Positions 10,596 through 17,953 of a stretch of DNA of 19,073 nucleotides are shown piece after piece. A program made the position numbers and the translations under genes. The notes under the pieces are model-generated. The model had not been told where the DNA came from and searched no databases. It worked only from the letters and a program-made list of their open reading frames with translations. The stretch is from contig JBIOYC010000185.1 of the NCBI GenBank assembly GCA_044869955.1, positions 1 to 19,073 of the forward strand. Direction: 5' to 3'. How positions within the stretch are numbered: position 1 is the stretch's first letter; every line of letters begins with the position of its first letter. The DNA comes from CALMKX01 sp044869955 (lineage in GTDB: Bacteria; Acidobacteriota; Thermoanaerobaculia; Multivoradales; SZUA-115).

Positions 10596-11398
10596 AGGCG
10601 GCGCTGGTCGGCTCCATCCTCTTCGGACTAGTCCTGCTCGTAGCGATCACCGCGCCCTGGATCGCACCCTGGGACGCCAATCTGCAATTCCTGGAGAAGC
10701 GCCTGCAAGGACCCTCGGCCGAGCATTGGCTCGGACTCGACGAGCTGGGACGCGATGTTCTCTCGCGCTTGCTCTGGGGCGCGCGGATCTCCTTGGCCGT
10801 CGGTTGCGCGGTGGTCGTGCTCGCCACCCTCGTCGGGACGCTGGCGGGATCGATCGCCGGTTTCGCCGGCGGTCGGGTCGACGCCGCTCTGATGCGCACG
10901 ACGGAAGTTTTCCAGGCTTTTCCAGGGATCCTCCTCGCGATCGCGCTGGTGGCGGTGCTCGGCCCGGCGCTCGAGCACCTGATCTTCGCGCTGGTGGTCG
11001 TCGCCTGGGTGGGCACGGCGCGACTGGTGCGCGCTCAGGTCATGGCGATCACCGCGCGCGAGTTCGTGGCCGCCGCACGGGCGTCGGGCATCGCACGCTG
11101 GCGGGTCCTGCTCCATCACGTGTTGCCGCACGTGTGGCCGATTCTCGTGGTGCAGGCGACCCTCGGCATGGCCGGCGCGATCGTTGCCGAAGCGGCACTT
11201 TCCTTCCTCGGTCTGGGCGTGCCACCGCCGACCGCTTCGTGGGGCGCGATGATCAACGCCGGCCGCTCGCACCTCCTCGATGCGCCGCACGTGGCGCTGT
11301 TTCCCGGCCTCGCGATCTTCCTGCTGGTTCTAGCGCTCAACCTCTGCGGTGACGCGCTTTCCGAGCGCTGGGCCGGTACCAGTGAGAAATTACGTTGA
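10592..11398 (+). CDS. DppC/OppC-type ABC transporter permease
   Basis: 268 residues from a GTG. Partner permease to the preceding gene. It shows the N-terminal helix ending APWIAPWDAN, the family signature HWLGLDELGRDVLSRLLWGARISL (45-68), the EAA loop EFVAAARASGIARWRVLLHHVLPH (157-180), and EAALSFLGLGVPPPTASWGAMI (200-221). The start overlaps dppB by four bases. It ends the tight plus-strand run; the next gene has its own promoter. No terminator hairpin is visible between them. The matching ATPases and substrate-binding protein must be encoded elsewhere. Confidence 0.92.
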   Translation: MKAALVGSILFGLVLLVAITAPWIAPWDANLQFLEKRLQGPSAEHWLGLDELGRDVLSRLLWGARISLAVGCAVVVLATLVGTLAGSIAGFAGGRVDAALMRTTEVFQAFPGILLAIALVAVLGPALEHLIFALVVVAWVGTARLVRAQVMAITAREFVAAARASGIARWRVLLHHVLPHVWPILVVQATLGMAGAIVAEAALSFLGLGVPPPTASWGAMINAGRSHLLDAPHVALFPGLAIFLLVLALNLCGDALSERWAGTSEKLR

Positions 11399-11415
11399 GC
11401 AGGCGACGAACCAGG

Positions 11416-11444
11416 TTGACAACGGCGTGATGCTTTCCGATAAT
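11416..11444 (+). promoter_or_regulatory. Sigma-70 promoter of the double-HTH protein
   Basis: TTGACA (11416-11421, perfect), a 17-base spacer, then GATAAT (11439-11444, five of six). The predicted start is near 11451, giving a 5' leader of about 45 bases. This is the best promoter match in the window. A second TTGACA at 11472-11477 has no -10 partner. Confidence 0.8.
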
Positions 11445-11481
11445 CGAGCGCATGAATTGGGAACCATCCCTTTGACATCGG

Positions 11482-11488
11482 AAAGGAG
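11482..11488 (+). promoter_or_regulatory. Strong ribosome binding site
   Basis: AAAGGAG with an 8-base gap to the ATG at 11497. Together with the near-consensus promoter it points to high expression of the following gene. Confidence 0.75.
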
Positions 11489-11496
11489 ACCACCAA

Positions 11497-12468
11497 ATGG
11501 CCGAGCAGCCGGCGGAGGGTAGCCAACAGGCCGCGGCGAAGTTGTTGACCCTGACGGAAGTCTCGAAGAAGACCAGCATTTCGATGCCGACCCTGCAGCG
11601 CTACAAGAAACAATTCCAGGCCCGCCTGCCGTCGGTGGGCAAGGGCCGCAGCCAGCGTTTCCCCGAGAGCGCGCTGGCGGTGTTCGAAGAGATCAAGCAG
11701 GAGAACGTCGGCCGTCGGGGTCGTCCCCGCAAGAGCAGCTCTGCCGCGGCTTCGAAGCGAGCTCCTGCCGCCAGAAAGGCGGCTGCCGCGAAACCGGCGC
11801 CGCCGAAGAAGCGTGGTGTGGCGAAGAAAGCAGCGGCTCCGGCGGCTGCCAAGACCTCACGCGCTGCCAAGACCGCTCGCGCAGCGAAGAAGCCCGCCGC
11901 TCGCGGCAAGAGCCTCGTGGCCCGCGCCTCTGCTGCCGTTGCGAGCAGTCTCCTCACCTTGACCGAGATCAGCAAGAAGACCGGTATCTCCTATCCCACT
12001 CTCGTCCGCTACGTGAAGGCGCACTCGAGGAAGTTGCCGTCCGTGGGCGCCGGTCGCAAGCGTCGCTTCCATCCGGAAGCGATCGACGTCTTCAAGCAGC
12101 TGCGCAGTGAGAGCCCCCGCGGGGGCCGTAAGGCCGGTGCCAAGACGACCGCCGCTCGTGCGGCGCGCGCGACGGTGGGCGGGATCGATCTTTCGAAGCG
12201 GCTGGCGGCGCTCGAGAAGGCCTACAAGGGTGTCGAGAAGACGCTCCAGGGCTGGGAGAAGAAGATCGCCGGTCTGGTTGGCCGTGCCACCAAGACTGCC
12301 GGACGGGTTGCGAAATCGGCCACTCGCGCCGCCAAGAGTGCTACGGCCACCCGCGCTGGCAAGACCGCTGGCCGTCGTCCCGGCCGTCCGGCGTCGAAAC
12401 CTGGCCGTCCGGCATCGAAGCCCGGTCGTCCGGCCAAGCGAGCCGGTGGTCGTCGGGCCAAGAAGTAG
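11497..12468 (+). CDS. Basic DNA-binding protein with two HTH domains and AT-hooks
   Basis: 323 residues, very rich in Lys, Arg and Ala. Architecture: HTH domain 1 (about 16-69), AT-hook core RRGRPRK (73-79), a Lys/Ala/Pro linker resembling histone H1 tails (80-150), HTH domain 2 (about 152-205), a second basic linker, a short predicted coiled coil (about 229-262, DLSKRLAALEKAYKGVEKTL), and a tail with three PGRP motifs spaced seven residues apart (295-312). The HTH copies, both beginning LLTLTE, are 31/54 identical by eye and resemble MerR/excisionase-type winged HTHs (TLTEISKKTGISYPTLVRY). No catalytic motif, signal peptide or membrane segment. Arginine codons in the tail are mostly CGT, unlike the CGC/CGG-rich neighbours, as in highly expressed genes. 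Best guess is a nucleoid-associated or chromosome-architecture protein; a sequence-specific regulator is the alternative. I do not recognise a named gene. Confidence 0.85.
   Translation: MAEQPAEGSQQAAAKLLTLTEVSKKTSISMPTLQRYKKQFQARLPSVGKGRSQRFPESALAVFEEIKQENVGRRGRPRKSSSAAASKRAPAARKAAAAKPAPPKKRGVAKKAAAPAAAKTSRAAKTARAAKKPAARGKSLVARASAAVASSLLTLTEISKKTGISYPTLVRYVKAHSRKLPSVGAGRKRRFHPEAIDVFKQLRSESPRGGRKAGAKTTAARAARATVGGIDLSKRLAALEKAYKGVEKTLQGWEKKIAGLVGRATKTAGRVAKSATRAAKSATATRAGKTAGRRPGRPASKPGRPASKPGRPAKRAGGRRAKK
12382..12435 (+). repeat. 21-bp tandem repeat, about 2.6 copies
   Basis: In-frame near-identical units starting at 12382, 12403 and (partial) 12424, each beginning GGCCGTCCGG or GGTCGTCCGG. 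They encode the heptapeptide GRPASKP and produce the three C-terminal AT-hook-like cores. Such a repeat could change copy number by slippage. Confidence 0.75.
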
Positions 12469-12488
12469 CGACCTTCCTGCCTGGCCCT

Positions 12489-12521
12489 CACTCGTTCCCA
12501 CTCCGAGCGTGGGAACGAGTG
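12489..12521 (+). terminator. Perfect 13-bp hairpin, terminator or REP-like palindrome
   Basis: CACTCGTTCCCAC, 7-base loop TCCGAGC, then GTGGGAACGAGTG, 20 bases after the stop of the double-HTH gene. The stem is perfect but only a short T-poor stretch (TTCTCG) follows, so it is not a textbook intrinsic terminator. From memory it resembles a GTTCCCACGC/GCGTGGGAAC palindrome scattered in many bacterial genomes, so it could be a dispersed repeat that also serves as an mRNA 3' end. Confidence 0.6.
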
Positions 12522-12625
12522 TTCTCGAGGCCCCGAGCCGTCTTCCCCGCGGCTCCGTTCAGGATTTGTTCATCTGGAAGCTCTAGCGTCCGGTCGGCCA
12601 ACGCCGACTGGACCCCAGAGCTCAC
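12522..12625. other. Gap before the glycosyltransferase gene
   Basis: About 100 bases between the hairpin and the glycosyltransferase ATG. A TTGTTC with a TAGCGT-like element downstream is too poor to call a promoter, and only a weak GAG lies before the start. I see no small gene or RNA here. Confidence 0.4.
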
Positions 12626-14116
12626 ATGAACGAAGGAACGCCTACCAGTTGGACGCGATGGTTCGGGGGCTCTCTTCCACTGCTCGTCCTCCTCTGCCTT
12701 TTCGCCCTGGCTTTCCAGGGGTCGCGGGGCCTTTTCGATCCCGACGAGGGCCGCTATTCCATGGTCGCCCTGCGGATGCTCGAGACGGGAGACTGGTTGA
12801 CGCCGACTCTCAACCACGAGGTCATCCACCCCACCAAGCCGCCACTTTTCTACTGGTCGTTGGCGAGCTCGATCGCGGTCTTCGGCCGCAACGAGTGGGC
12901 GCTGCGCCTGCCCAACGCGCTGGCCTTCGTGGCCGCGGCCTGGTTGGTGCGCCGGCTGGCAGGGCGTCTCGCGCCGGGCCGGGAAGACCTCGCCGCGGTG
13001 ATCCAGGCGACCTCGTTGCTGCCCTTCGTCGCCGCCAACGTGGTCACCACGGACACCGTGCTCACCGCCTTCGAGGTCCTCGGTGTCGCCGCCTTCGTCG
13101 AGCTGTGGTGGGGCGAGCGTGAGGGTCAGAGGACGATCTGGTGGTTCTGGCTGGCCTTCGGTGCCGCCTTCCTGACCAAGGGGCCGCCAGCCTTGCTGCC
13201 GCTCCTGGCCATCCTGGCCTTCGCCATCTGGCGGGGCGGCCCCTCCTCGGTCGGCTCGCTGCTGCGACCCGGGCCGGTGGTGGGGTTCGCCGCCGTGGCC
13301 CTTGGCTGGTTCGTGCTCGAGATGTCCCGCCTGCCCGGCTTGGCGGACTACCTGGTCGGCATGGAGGTCGTCGGGCGCATGGCGTCGCCGGAATTCAACC
13401 GCAACGCCAGCCTGCTCCACGCGCTCAAGACTTATGGGCCGGTGCTCCTGTTGGGTTCCTTCCCGTGGCTGCTCACCCTCTTCCGCCGCTCCGGAATGAC
13501 GACCGCCCGGATGCGGGCCCGGGACGACGACCGCCTGCTCTTCCTCCTCCTCTGGTTGCTCCTACCCCTGGCGGTGTTCCTCACCGCGCGGTCCCGGCTG
13601 CCTCTCTACCTCCTGCCGCTCGCGCCGGCGGCCTCTCTCCTCCTCGCCTGCCGCCTGCCGGCCGACTTCCTGGCGCGACCGCGGTTGCGTTGGGCGCTGG
13701 GCGCCTGGGCTCTCGCTCTGGTTGCCTTGAAGGCCGTGTCACCGTGGGTCGAGATCGAGCGGGATGGTCGCCGGCTCGCCGCGGAGATCCGGCAGGTGGC
13801 GCCAGCGCCGCCGCTCGAGGTGCTCTGGGTCGTCGAGCGGCCCAGATTCACGGTCGGGGTCTACCTCGACGCCGAGGTCGAATGGCTCCACCTCGGCCGG
13901 AATCCTCCGGCGTCCTTCCGCGAGCCCGCCTACCAGCCGCGCTTCGAGAGTCTCGCTCGGGAGCTGGAGGACCCGGAGCATCTCACCGGCAGACGCGACC
14001 AGTTCTTCCTCGTGCTGCCCGAGCACGTCGAGGACTTCCTCGCCGAGGCCCACGGCCACGGCCTCGAGCCTCGCGCGGTGGGCCGGGTGCGCAAATGGGA
14101 GGCGTACTGGCTCTAG
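12626..14116 (+). CDS. ArnT/PMT-like membrane glycosyltransferase (GT83 type)
   Basis: 496 residues, somewhat shorter than E. coli ArnT (about 550). Predicted inner-membrane enzyme that moves a sugar from a polyprenyl-phosphate donor to an envelope acceptor on the periplasmic side. The first periplasmic loop carries the family's acidic pair in LFDPDEGRYSMVALRML (D40, E41), then GDWLTPTLN and KPPLFYWS (71-78). Many hydrophobic helices follow to about residue 375, then a soluble C-terminal domain of about 120 residues. ArnT itself adds aminoarabinose to lipid A; no other arn gene is present, so sugar and acceptor remain unknown. The ATG at 12626 places the first helix at residues 15-32. The stop shares the bases CTAG with the stop of the convergent thiL. 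Confidence 0.87.
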   Translation: MNEGTPTSWTRWFGGSLPLLVLLCLFALAFQGSRGLFDPDEGRYSMVALRMLETGDWLTPTLNHEVIHPTKPPLFYWSLASSIAVFGRNEWALRLPNALAFVAAAWLVRRLAGRLAPGREDLAAVIQATSLLPFVAANVVTTDTVLTAFEVLGVAAFVELWWGEREGQRTIWWFWLAFGAAFLTKGPPALLPLLAILAFAIWRGGPSSVGSLLRPGPVVGFAAVALGWFVLEMSRLPGLADYLVGMEVVGRMASPEFNRNASLLHALKTYGPVLLLGSFPWLLTLFRRSGMTTARMRARDDDRLLFLLLWLLLPLAVFLTARSRLPLYLLPLAPAASLLLACRLPADFLARPRLRWALGAWALALVALKAVSPWVEIERDGRRLAAEIRQVAPAPPLEVLWVVERPRFTVGVYLDAEVEWLHLGRNPPASFREPAYQPRFESLARELEDPEHLTGRRDQFFLVLPEHVEDFLAEAHGHGLEPRAVGRVRKWEAYWL

Positions 14117-15102
14117 CCTCGGAGGTGATCCCATCCTCGCGCCGTGAGCCGATGCCTGCGCCCTCCCTCCACGATCTCGACCGTCCGACCCCTGGTGACC
14201 GCTCCGATGCGCACCGCGCTGAAGTTCGCCGGCGGCGCCGCGCCCTCCGGCAGGGTGAACAGCAGCACGTAGTCCTCACCGCCGGCGAGCGCCAGGTCGC
14301 GAGGGTCCTCGCCCAGGCAGGCGGCGAGCTGCGCCAGCCGCGGCGGAGTGGGTAGGCGCTCGGCTTCGATCCGGGCGCCGGTTCCGCTCTCCTCGCAGAG
14401 CCGGTGGAGGTCGAGGGCGAGACCGTCCGAGACGTCGATCGCGCCGACTCTCTCCTGCCCGGCCAGCCAGGCCGACAGCTCGAGCTGGGGTGTCGGCCGG
14501 AGATGGCGGGCCACGGCCCGCCGAGCGGCGGCGGCCACCGCCCCGCGCTCGGGCAGGCCCGCGGGCAGCTCCACCGCGCGACCGTGCAGCCGAGCGCCTC
14601 GGGCCAGGAGGCGTTGGCCCGCCGCCGATTCGCCGAGGGTCCCGCCGCACCACAGCCCGTCCCCGGGTCGGGCCAGGCGCCGCTCGAGCCAGCGCCCTCC
14701 GGCCCGCTGGGTCCCGATCAGGGTCAGGGTCAGGGCGACCAGAGAGGATCGGGCGAGGTCGCCCCCGGCGAGCTGGACGCCCCAGCGGCGGCAGTCCGCC
14801 ACCAGAGCCCGGAAGAGTCGTCGGTGGCGGAAGCCGGCGGGAGCGGCCACGGTGAGGAAGGCCCAGCGCGGCAGCGCTCCCTCGGCGGCGAGGTCGGAGA
14901 GATTGACGGCGAGCAGGCGCGGGCCGAGCAGGGCCTCGTCCACGCCGGGCTGGAAGTGCGTGCCCTCGATCTGGGTGTCGGCGGTGACGGCCAGAGGGCC
15001 GGAGGTGGGCAGGCAGGCGCAGTCGTCGCCCAACAGCTCGCCGCCGGCGGAGCGGGCCTCACGTCGCAACCAGGCGAGGAGGGCGCGCTCGGTTTCGCTC
15101 AT
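14113..15102 (-). CDS. thiL: Thiamine-monophosphate kinase
   Basis: 329 residues. Phosphorylates thiamine monophosphate to the active diphosphate in the cytoplasm, using ATP. Motifs: LLGDDCACL (23-31), VTADTQIEGTHF (39-50), AVNLSDLAAEGA (65-76), LAGGDLARSS (111-120), AIDVSDGLALDL (221-232) and GGEDYVLLFT (274-283), all metal or nucleotide contacts in the AIR-synthase-like fold. The ATG at 15102 overlaps the lon stop (ATGA); no Shine-Dalgarno is visible, so translation is probably coupled. Last gene of the minus-strand operon, overlapping the convergent glycosyltransferase gene by four bases at the stops. The other visible genes give no sign of a local thiamine pathway. Confidence 0.93.
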   Translation of the reverse strand: MSETERALLAWLRREARSAGGELLGDDCACLPTSGPLAVTADTQIEGTHFQPGVDEALLGPRLLAVNLSDLAAEGALPRWAFLTVAAPAGFRHRRLFRALVADCRRWGVQLAGGDLARSSLVALTLTLIGTQRAGGRWLERRLARPGDGLWCGGTLGESAAGQRLLARGARLHGRAVELPAGLPERGAVAAAARRAVARHLRPTPQLELSAWLAGQERVGAIDVSDGLALDLHRLCEESGTGARIEAERLPTPPRLAQLAACLGEDPRDLALAGGEDYVLLFTLPEGAAPPANFSAVRIGAVTRGRTVEIVEGGRRHRLTARGWDHLRG

Positions 15103-17474
15103 GGAGGGTCGGTCGGTGTCTGGAGGGCCGTGGCCAGGGCGTCGTCCAGCGTGTCCGCGAAGATCAGATGCAGCCTCTCGCTGACCCCCTTGGGCACTTC
15201 GGCGAGGTCCCGGCGATTCAAGCGGGGCATGATCACCGTCTCGACCCCCGCGAGATGGGCAGCCATCAGCTTCTCGCGCAAGCCGCCGATGGGCAGGATG
15301 TCGCCCCGCAGGGTGATCTCGCCGGTCATCGCCACCCGCCGGTGGATCGGTCTCGAGAGGGCCGTCGAGAGGATCGCCGTGGCGATCGTGATGCCGGCCG
15401 AGGGACCGTCCTTGGGCACCGAGCCGGCGGGCACGTGGACGTGGAGGTCGTGCTCGGCGAACCAGGAGGCGGGCACGCCGTCGCGGGCGGCGAAGGCCCG
15501 CGAGCAGGAGAGGGCCGCCTGGGCCGACTCGCGCATCACCTCGCCGAGCTGTCCGGTCAATCGCAGCTCTCCCTTGCCGGGCAGGGCCACGACCTCGATC
15601 AGCAGGATGTCGCCGCCGGCCGCCGTCCAGGCCAGGCCGGTGGCGATGCCCACGCGGTCCTGGCCGAGCAGCTCTTCGTTCCAGTGTCTGGGGGGGCCCA
15701 GGAGCTTCTCGATCACCGGCGGCGTCAGCGAGCGAGCACTGCGCCGGCCGCCCGCCACTCGCACCGCCGCCTTGCGGCAGAGGGCGGCGATCTCCCGCTC
15801 GAGGTTGCGCAGGCCGGCCTCCCGCGTGTAGGCGGAGACCAGGAAGGCGAGCCCCTTCTCGGAGAGGCGCAGGTCCCCTGGCTCGAGGCCGTGGGCCAGC
15901 AGCTGGCGGGGCAGCAGGTGGCGGCGGGCGATGGCGAGCTTCTCAGGCTCGGTGTAGCCGGTCAGGGGGATCACCTCCAGGCGGTCCAGGAAGGCCGGCT
16001 GGACCGGGTCGAGGAGGTTCGCCGTGGTGATGAACATCACCTTCGAGAGGTCGAAGGGCACCCCGAGGTAGTGGTCGACGAAGCCCGAGTTCTGCTCCGG
16101 GTCGAGCACCTCGAGCAGGGCCGAGGAGGGGTCGCCGCGAAAGTCGGTGCCGAGCTTGTCGATCTCGTCGAGCATGAACACCGGGTTGGCGCTCTTGGCC
16201 TGCGACAGGCTCTGCAGGATGCGTCCGGGCAGGGCGCCGACGTAGGTGCGCCGGTGGCCGCGGATCTCCGCCTCGTCCCTCACGCCCCCCAGGGAAATGC
16301 GCACGAACTGTCGCCCCAGGGCGCGGGCGATCGAGCGGCCGAGGGAGGTCTTGCCCACCCCGGGTGGGCCGACGAAGCACAGCAGGGGGCCGCGGGTGTC
16401 TCCCCCCTTGAGCCGGCAGACCGCCAGGTGCTCGAGGATGCGCTCCTTGACCTTGGCGAGGCCGTAGTGATCCTCGTCGAGGATCTGCCGGGCGTGCTCG
16501 AGGTCGAGGTTGTCCGTGGTGGTGGCCCGCCAGGGCAGGCCCGTGAGCCAGTCGAGATAGGTGCGCACGATGGCCGTCTCGGCGCTCTCCGGATGGCTGC
16601 GCTCGAGCCGGCGGAGCTGGCGCTCGAGCTCCTCTCGCGCCTCGCCCGGGATGGCCTTCTCCTCCGCGGTCTGGCGATAGGCGGCGATTTCCTGGGCCAG
16701 CTCGTCGCTCTCCCCCAGCTCGTCGCGGATCGCCTTGAGCTGCTGGCGCAGGAAGTACTCTCGCTGGCTCTTGTCCATCTCCCCCCGGGCCTGGGAGGAG
16801 ATCTCCTGCTGCATGGTCAGCACCGCGACCTCGCGCGAGAGGAGGTCGTTGATCCGCGCCAGCCGGGCGAGGGGATCGCGGATCTCGAGCAGCTCCCGAG
16901 CCTCGGCCGCCGGCAGTTCGAGGTTGCTGGCGGTGAGGTCGGCCAGCCGACCGGGGTGCTGGAGGTTCGAGGCGATCACCAGCACCTCGGAGGAGATGCC
17001 CTTGCCCAGGCTCGCGGCGCGGTCGAGCAGGTCCTTGACCGAGCGCAGCAGGGCCTCCAGGGCCAGGGGCGAGCCCTGCTCGGCCGGCGCCTGGTCGTCG
17101 AGCACCTCGATGCGGGCTTGGACGAAGGGCTCGACCTGGCCGATGTGGGTGAGGCGCACCCGTGCCAGTCCCTGGACCAGGATGCGGATGCGGCCGTCCG
17201 GCAGCTTCAGCATGCGGGTGACGTTGGCCGCCGTGCCCACGGGGAAGAAGCCGTCCGCCCCCGGATCCTCCTCCGCCGGGTCACGCTGGGTGGCGACCAC
17301 CAGCAGGCGGTGGCTGGCGAGGGCCCGGTCCACCGCCTCGACGCTCGCCTCGCGCGATACCGACAGCGGCAGGATGATGTAGGGGAAGAGCACCGCCTCT
17401 TTGAGCGGCAGGACGGGGAGCACGTCGGGGATCGCCGGGTGATCGCTCTCCGGCTCGGTGGTCTTCCTGGGCAT
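15099..17474 (-). CDS. lon: ATP-dependent protease Lon
   Basis: 791 residues, full length for LonA. Cytoplasmic hexameric protease that unfolds and degrades damaged and regulatory proteins. N-terminal substrate-binding domain from PVLPLKEAVLFP (20-31), a long coiled helical region (about 210-300), AAA+ domain with Walker A GPPGVGKT (369-376) and Walker B VFMLDEIDK (432-440), then the protease domain with catalytic Ser692 in PKDGPSAG (687-694) and Lys735 in GGLREKLMAAHLAGV. All active residues are present. The ATG at 17474 is two bases after the nrdR stop. No separate heat-shock promoter or CIRCE element is visible, because lon has no upstream gap of its own; it may be read from the mglA/nrdR promoter or from one inside nrdR. 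Confidence 0.97.
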   Translation of the reverse strand: MPRKTTEPESDHPAIPDVLPVLPLKEAVLFPYIILPLSVSREASVEAVDRALASHRLLVVATQRDPAEEDPGADGFFPVGTAANVTRMLKLPDGRIRILVQGLARVRLTHIGQVEPFVQARIEVLDDQAPAEQGSPLALEALLRSVKDLLDRAASLGKGISSEVLVIASNLQHPGRLADLTASNLELPAAEARELLEIRDPLARLARINDLLSREVAVLTMQQEISSQARGEMDKSQREYFLRQQLKAIRDELGESDELAQEIAAYRQTAEEKAIPGEAREELERQLRRLERSHPESAETAIVRTYLDWLTGLPWRATTTDNLDLEHARQILDEDHYGLAKVKERILEHLAVCRLKGGDTRGPLLCFVGPPGVGKTSLGRSIARALGRQFVRISLGGVRDEAEIRGHRRTYVGALPGRILQSLSQAKSANPVFMLDEIDKLGTDFRGDPSSALLEVLDPEQNSGFVDHYLGVPFDLSKVMFITTANLLDPVQPAFLDRLEVIPLTGYTEPEKLAIARRHLLPRQLLAHGLEPGDLRLSEKGLAFLVSAYTREAGLRNLEREIAALCRKAAVRVAGGRRSARSLTPPVIEKLLGPPRHWNEELLGQDRVGIATGLAWTAAGGDILLIEVVALPGKGELRLTGQLGEVMRESAQAALSCSRAFAARDGVPASWFAEHDLHVHVPAGSVPKDGPSAGITIATAILSTALSRPIHRRVAMTGEITLRGDILPIGGLREKLMAAHLAGVETVIMPRLNRRDLAEVPKGVSERLHLIFADTLDDALATALQTPTDPP

Positions 17475-17476
17475 CG

Positions 17477-17944
17477 TCAGGGCCCGCCGCGGCGCTCACC
17501 GACCAGGGCCCGTACCTCTTCCATGAAGGCGCCGATGTCCTCGAAGCGGCGGTAGACCGAGGCGAAGCGCACGAAGGCGACGGGATCGAGGTCCTTGAGC
17601 TTGCTCATCACGAATTCGCCGATCTCGCGGGTGGAGATCTCGCGGTCCTCGCTCCGGTGCACCAGGGCCTCGGTGGCGTCGACGATGGCGTCGAGCTGCT
17701 TGGCCGACACCGGCCGCTTTTCGCAGGCCTTGAACAGCCCGAGCAGGAGCTTCTTGCGGCTGAACTCCTGGCGACTGCCGTCGCTCTTGATCACCATGTA
17801 CGCGATGTCCTCGATCTGCTCATAGGAAGTGAAGCGACGGCCGCAGGAGAGGCATTCGCGACGGCGGCGGATGGTGTCCCCGGCCCGGCTCTCCCGGGAG
17901 TCGACCACTCGGTCGTCGTTCTTGCCGCAGAAGGGACAGCGCAT
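17477..17944 (-). CDS. nrdR: Transcriptional repressor NrdR
   Basis: 155 residues. Zinc-ribbon/ATP-cone repressor of ribonucleotide reductase genes that senses ATP/dATP. Four zinc ligands are visible as MRCPFCGK and ECLSCGRRF (C3, C6, C31, C34), followed by the ATP-cone (about 49-139, beginning VIKSDGSRQEFSRKKL). The length is typical. The start at 17944 is fixed by the universal MxCPxC beginning. It lies 9 bases after the MglA-like gene and 2 bases before lon. No nrd gene and no recognisable NrdR box is in the window, so its targets are elsewhere. Confidence 0.96.
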   Translation of the reverse strand: MRCPFCGKNDDRVVDSRESRAGDTIRRRRECLSCGRRFTSYEQIEDIAYMVIKSDGSRQEFSRKKLLLGLFKACEKRPVSAKQLDAIVDATEALVHRSEDREISTREIGEFVMSKLKDLDPVAFVRFASVYRRFEDIGAFMEEVRALVGERRGGP

Positions 17945-17953
17945 GGCGCGCTT

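Noticed and set aside
11457..11480. TTGGGAACCATCCCTTTGA, superficially like a -24/-12 sigma-54 promoter before the double-HTH gene
   Set aside because: No GC occurs at the right spacing, and a near-consensus sigma-70 promoter lies just upstream.
11399..11496. Riboswitch or small RNA before the double-HTH gene
   Set aside because: The predicted leader is only about 45 bases and shows no stable stem.
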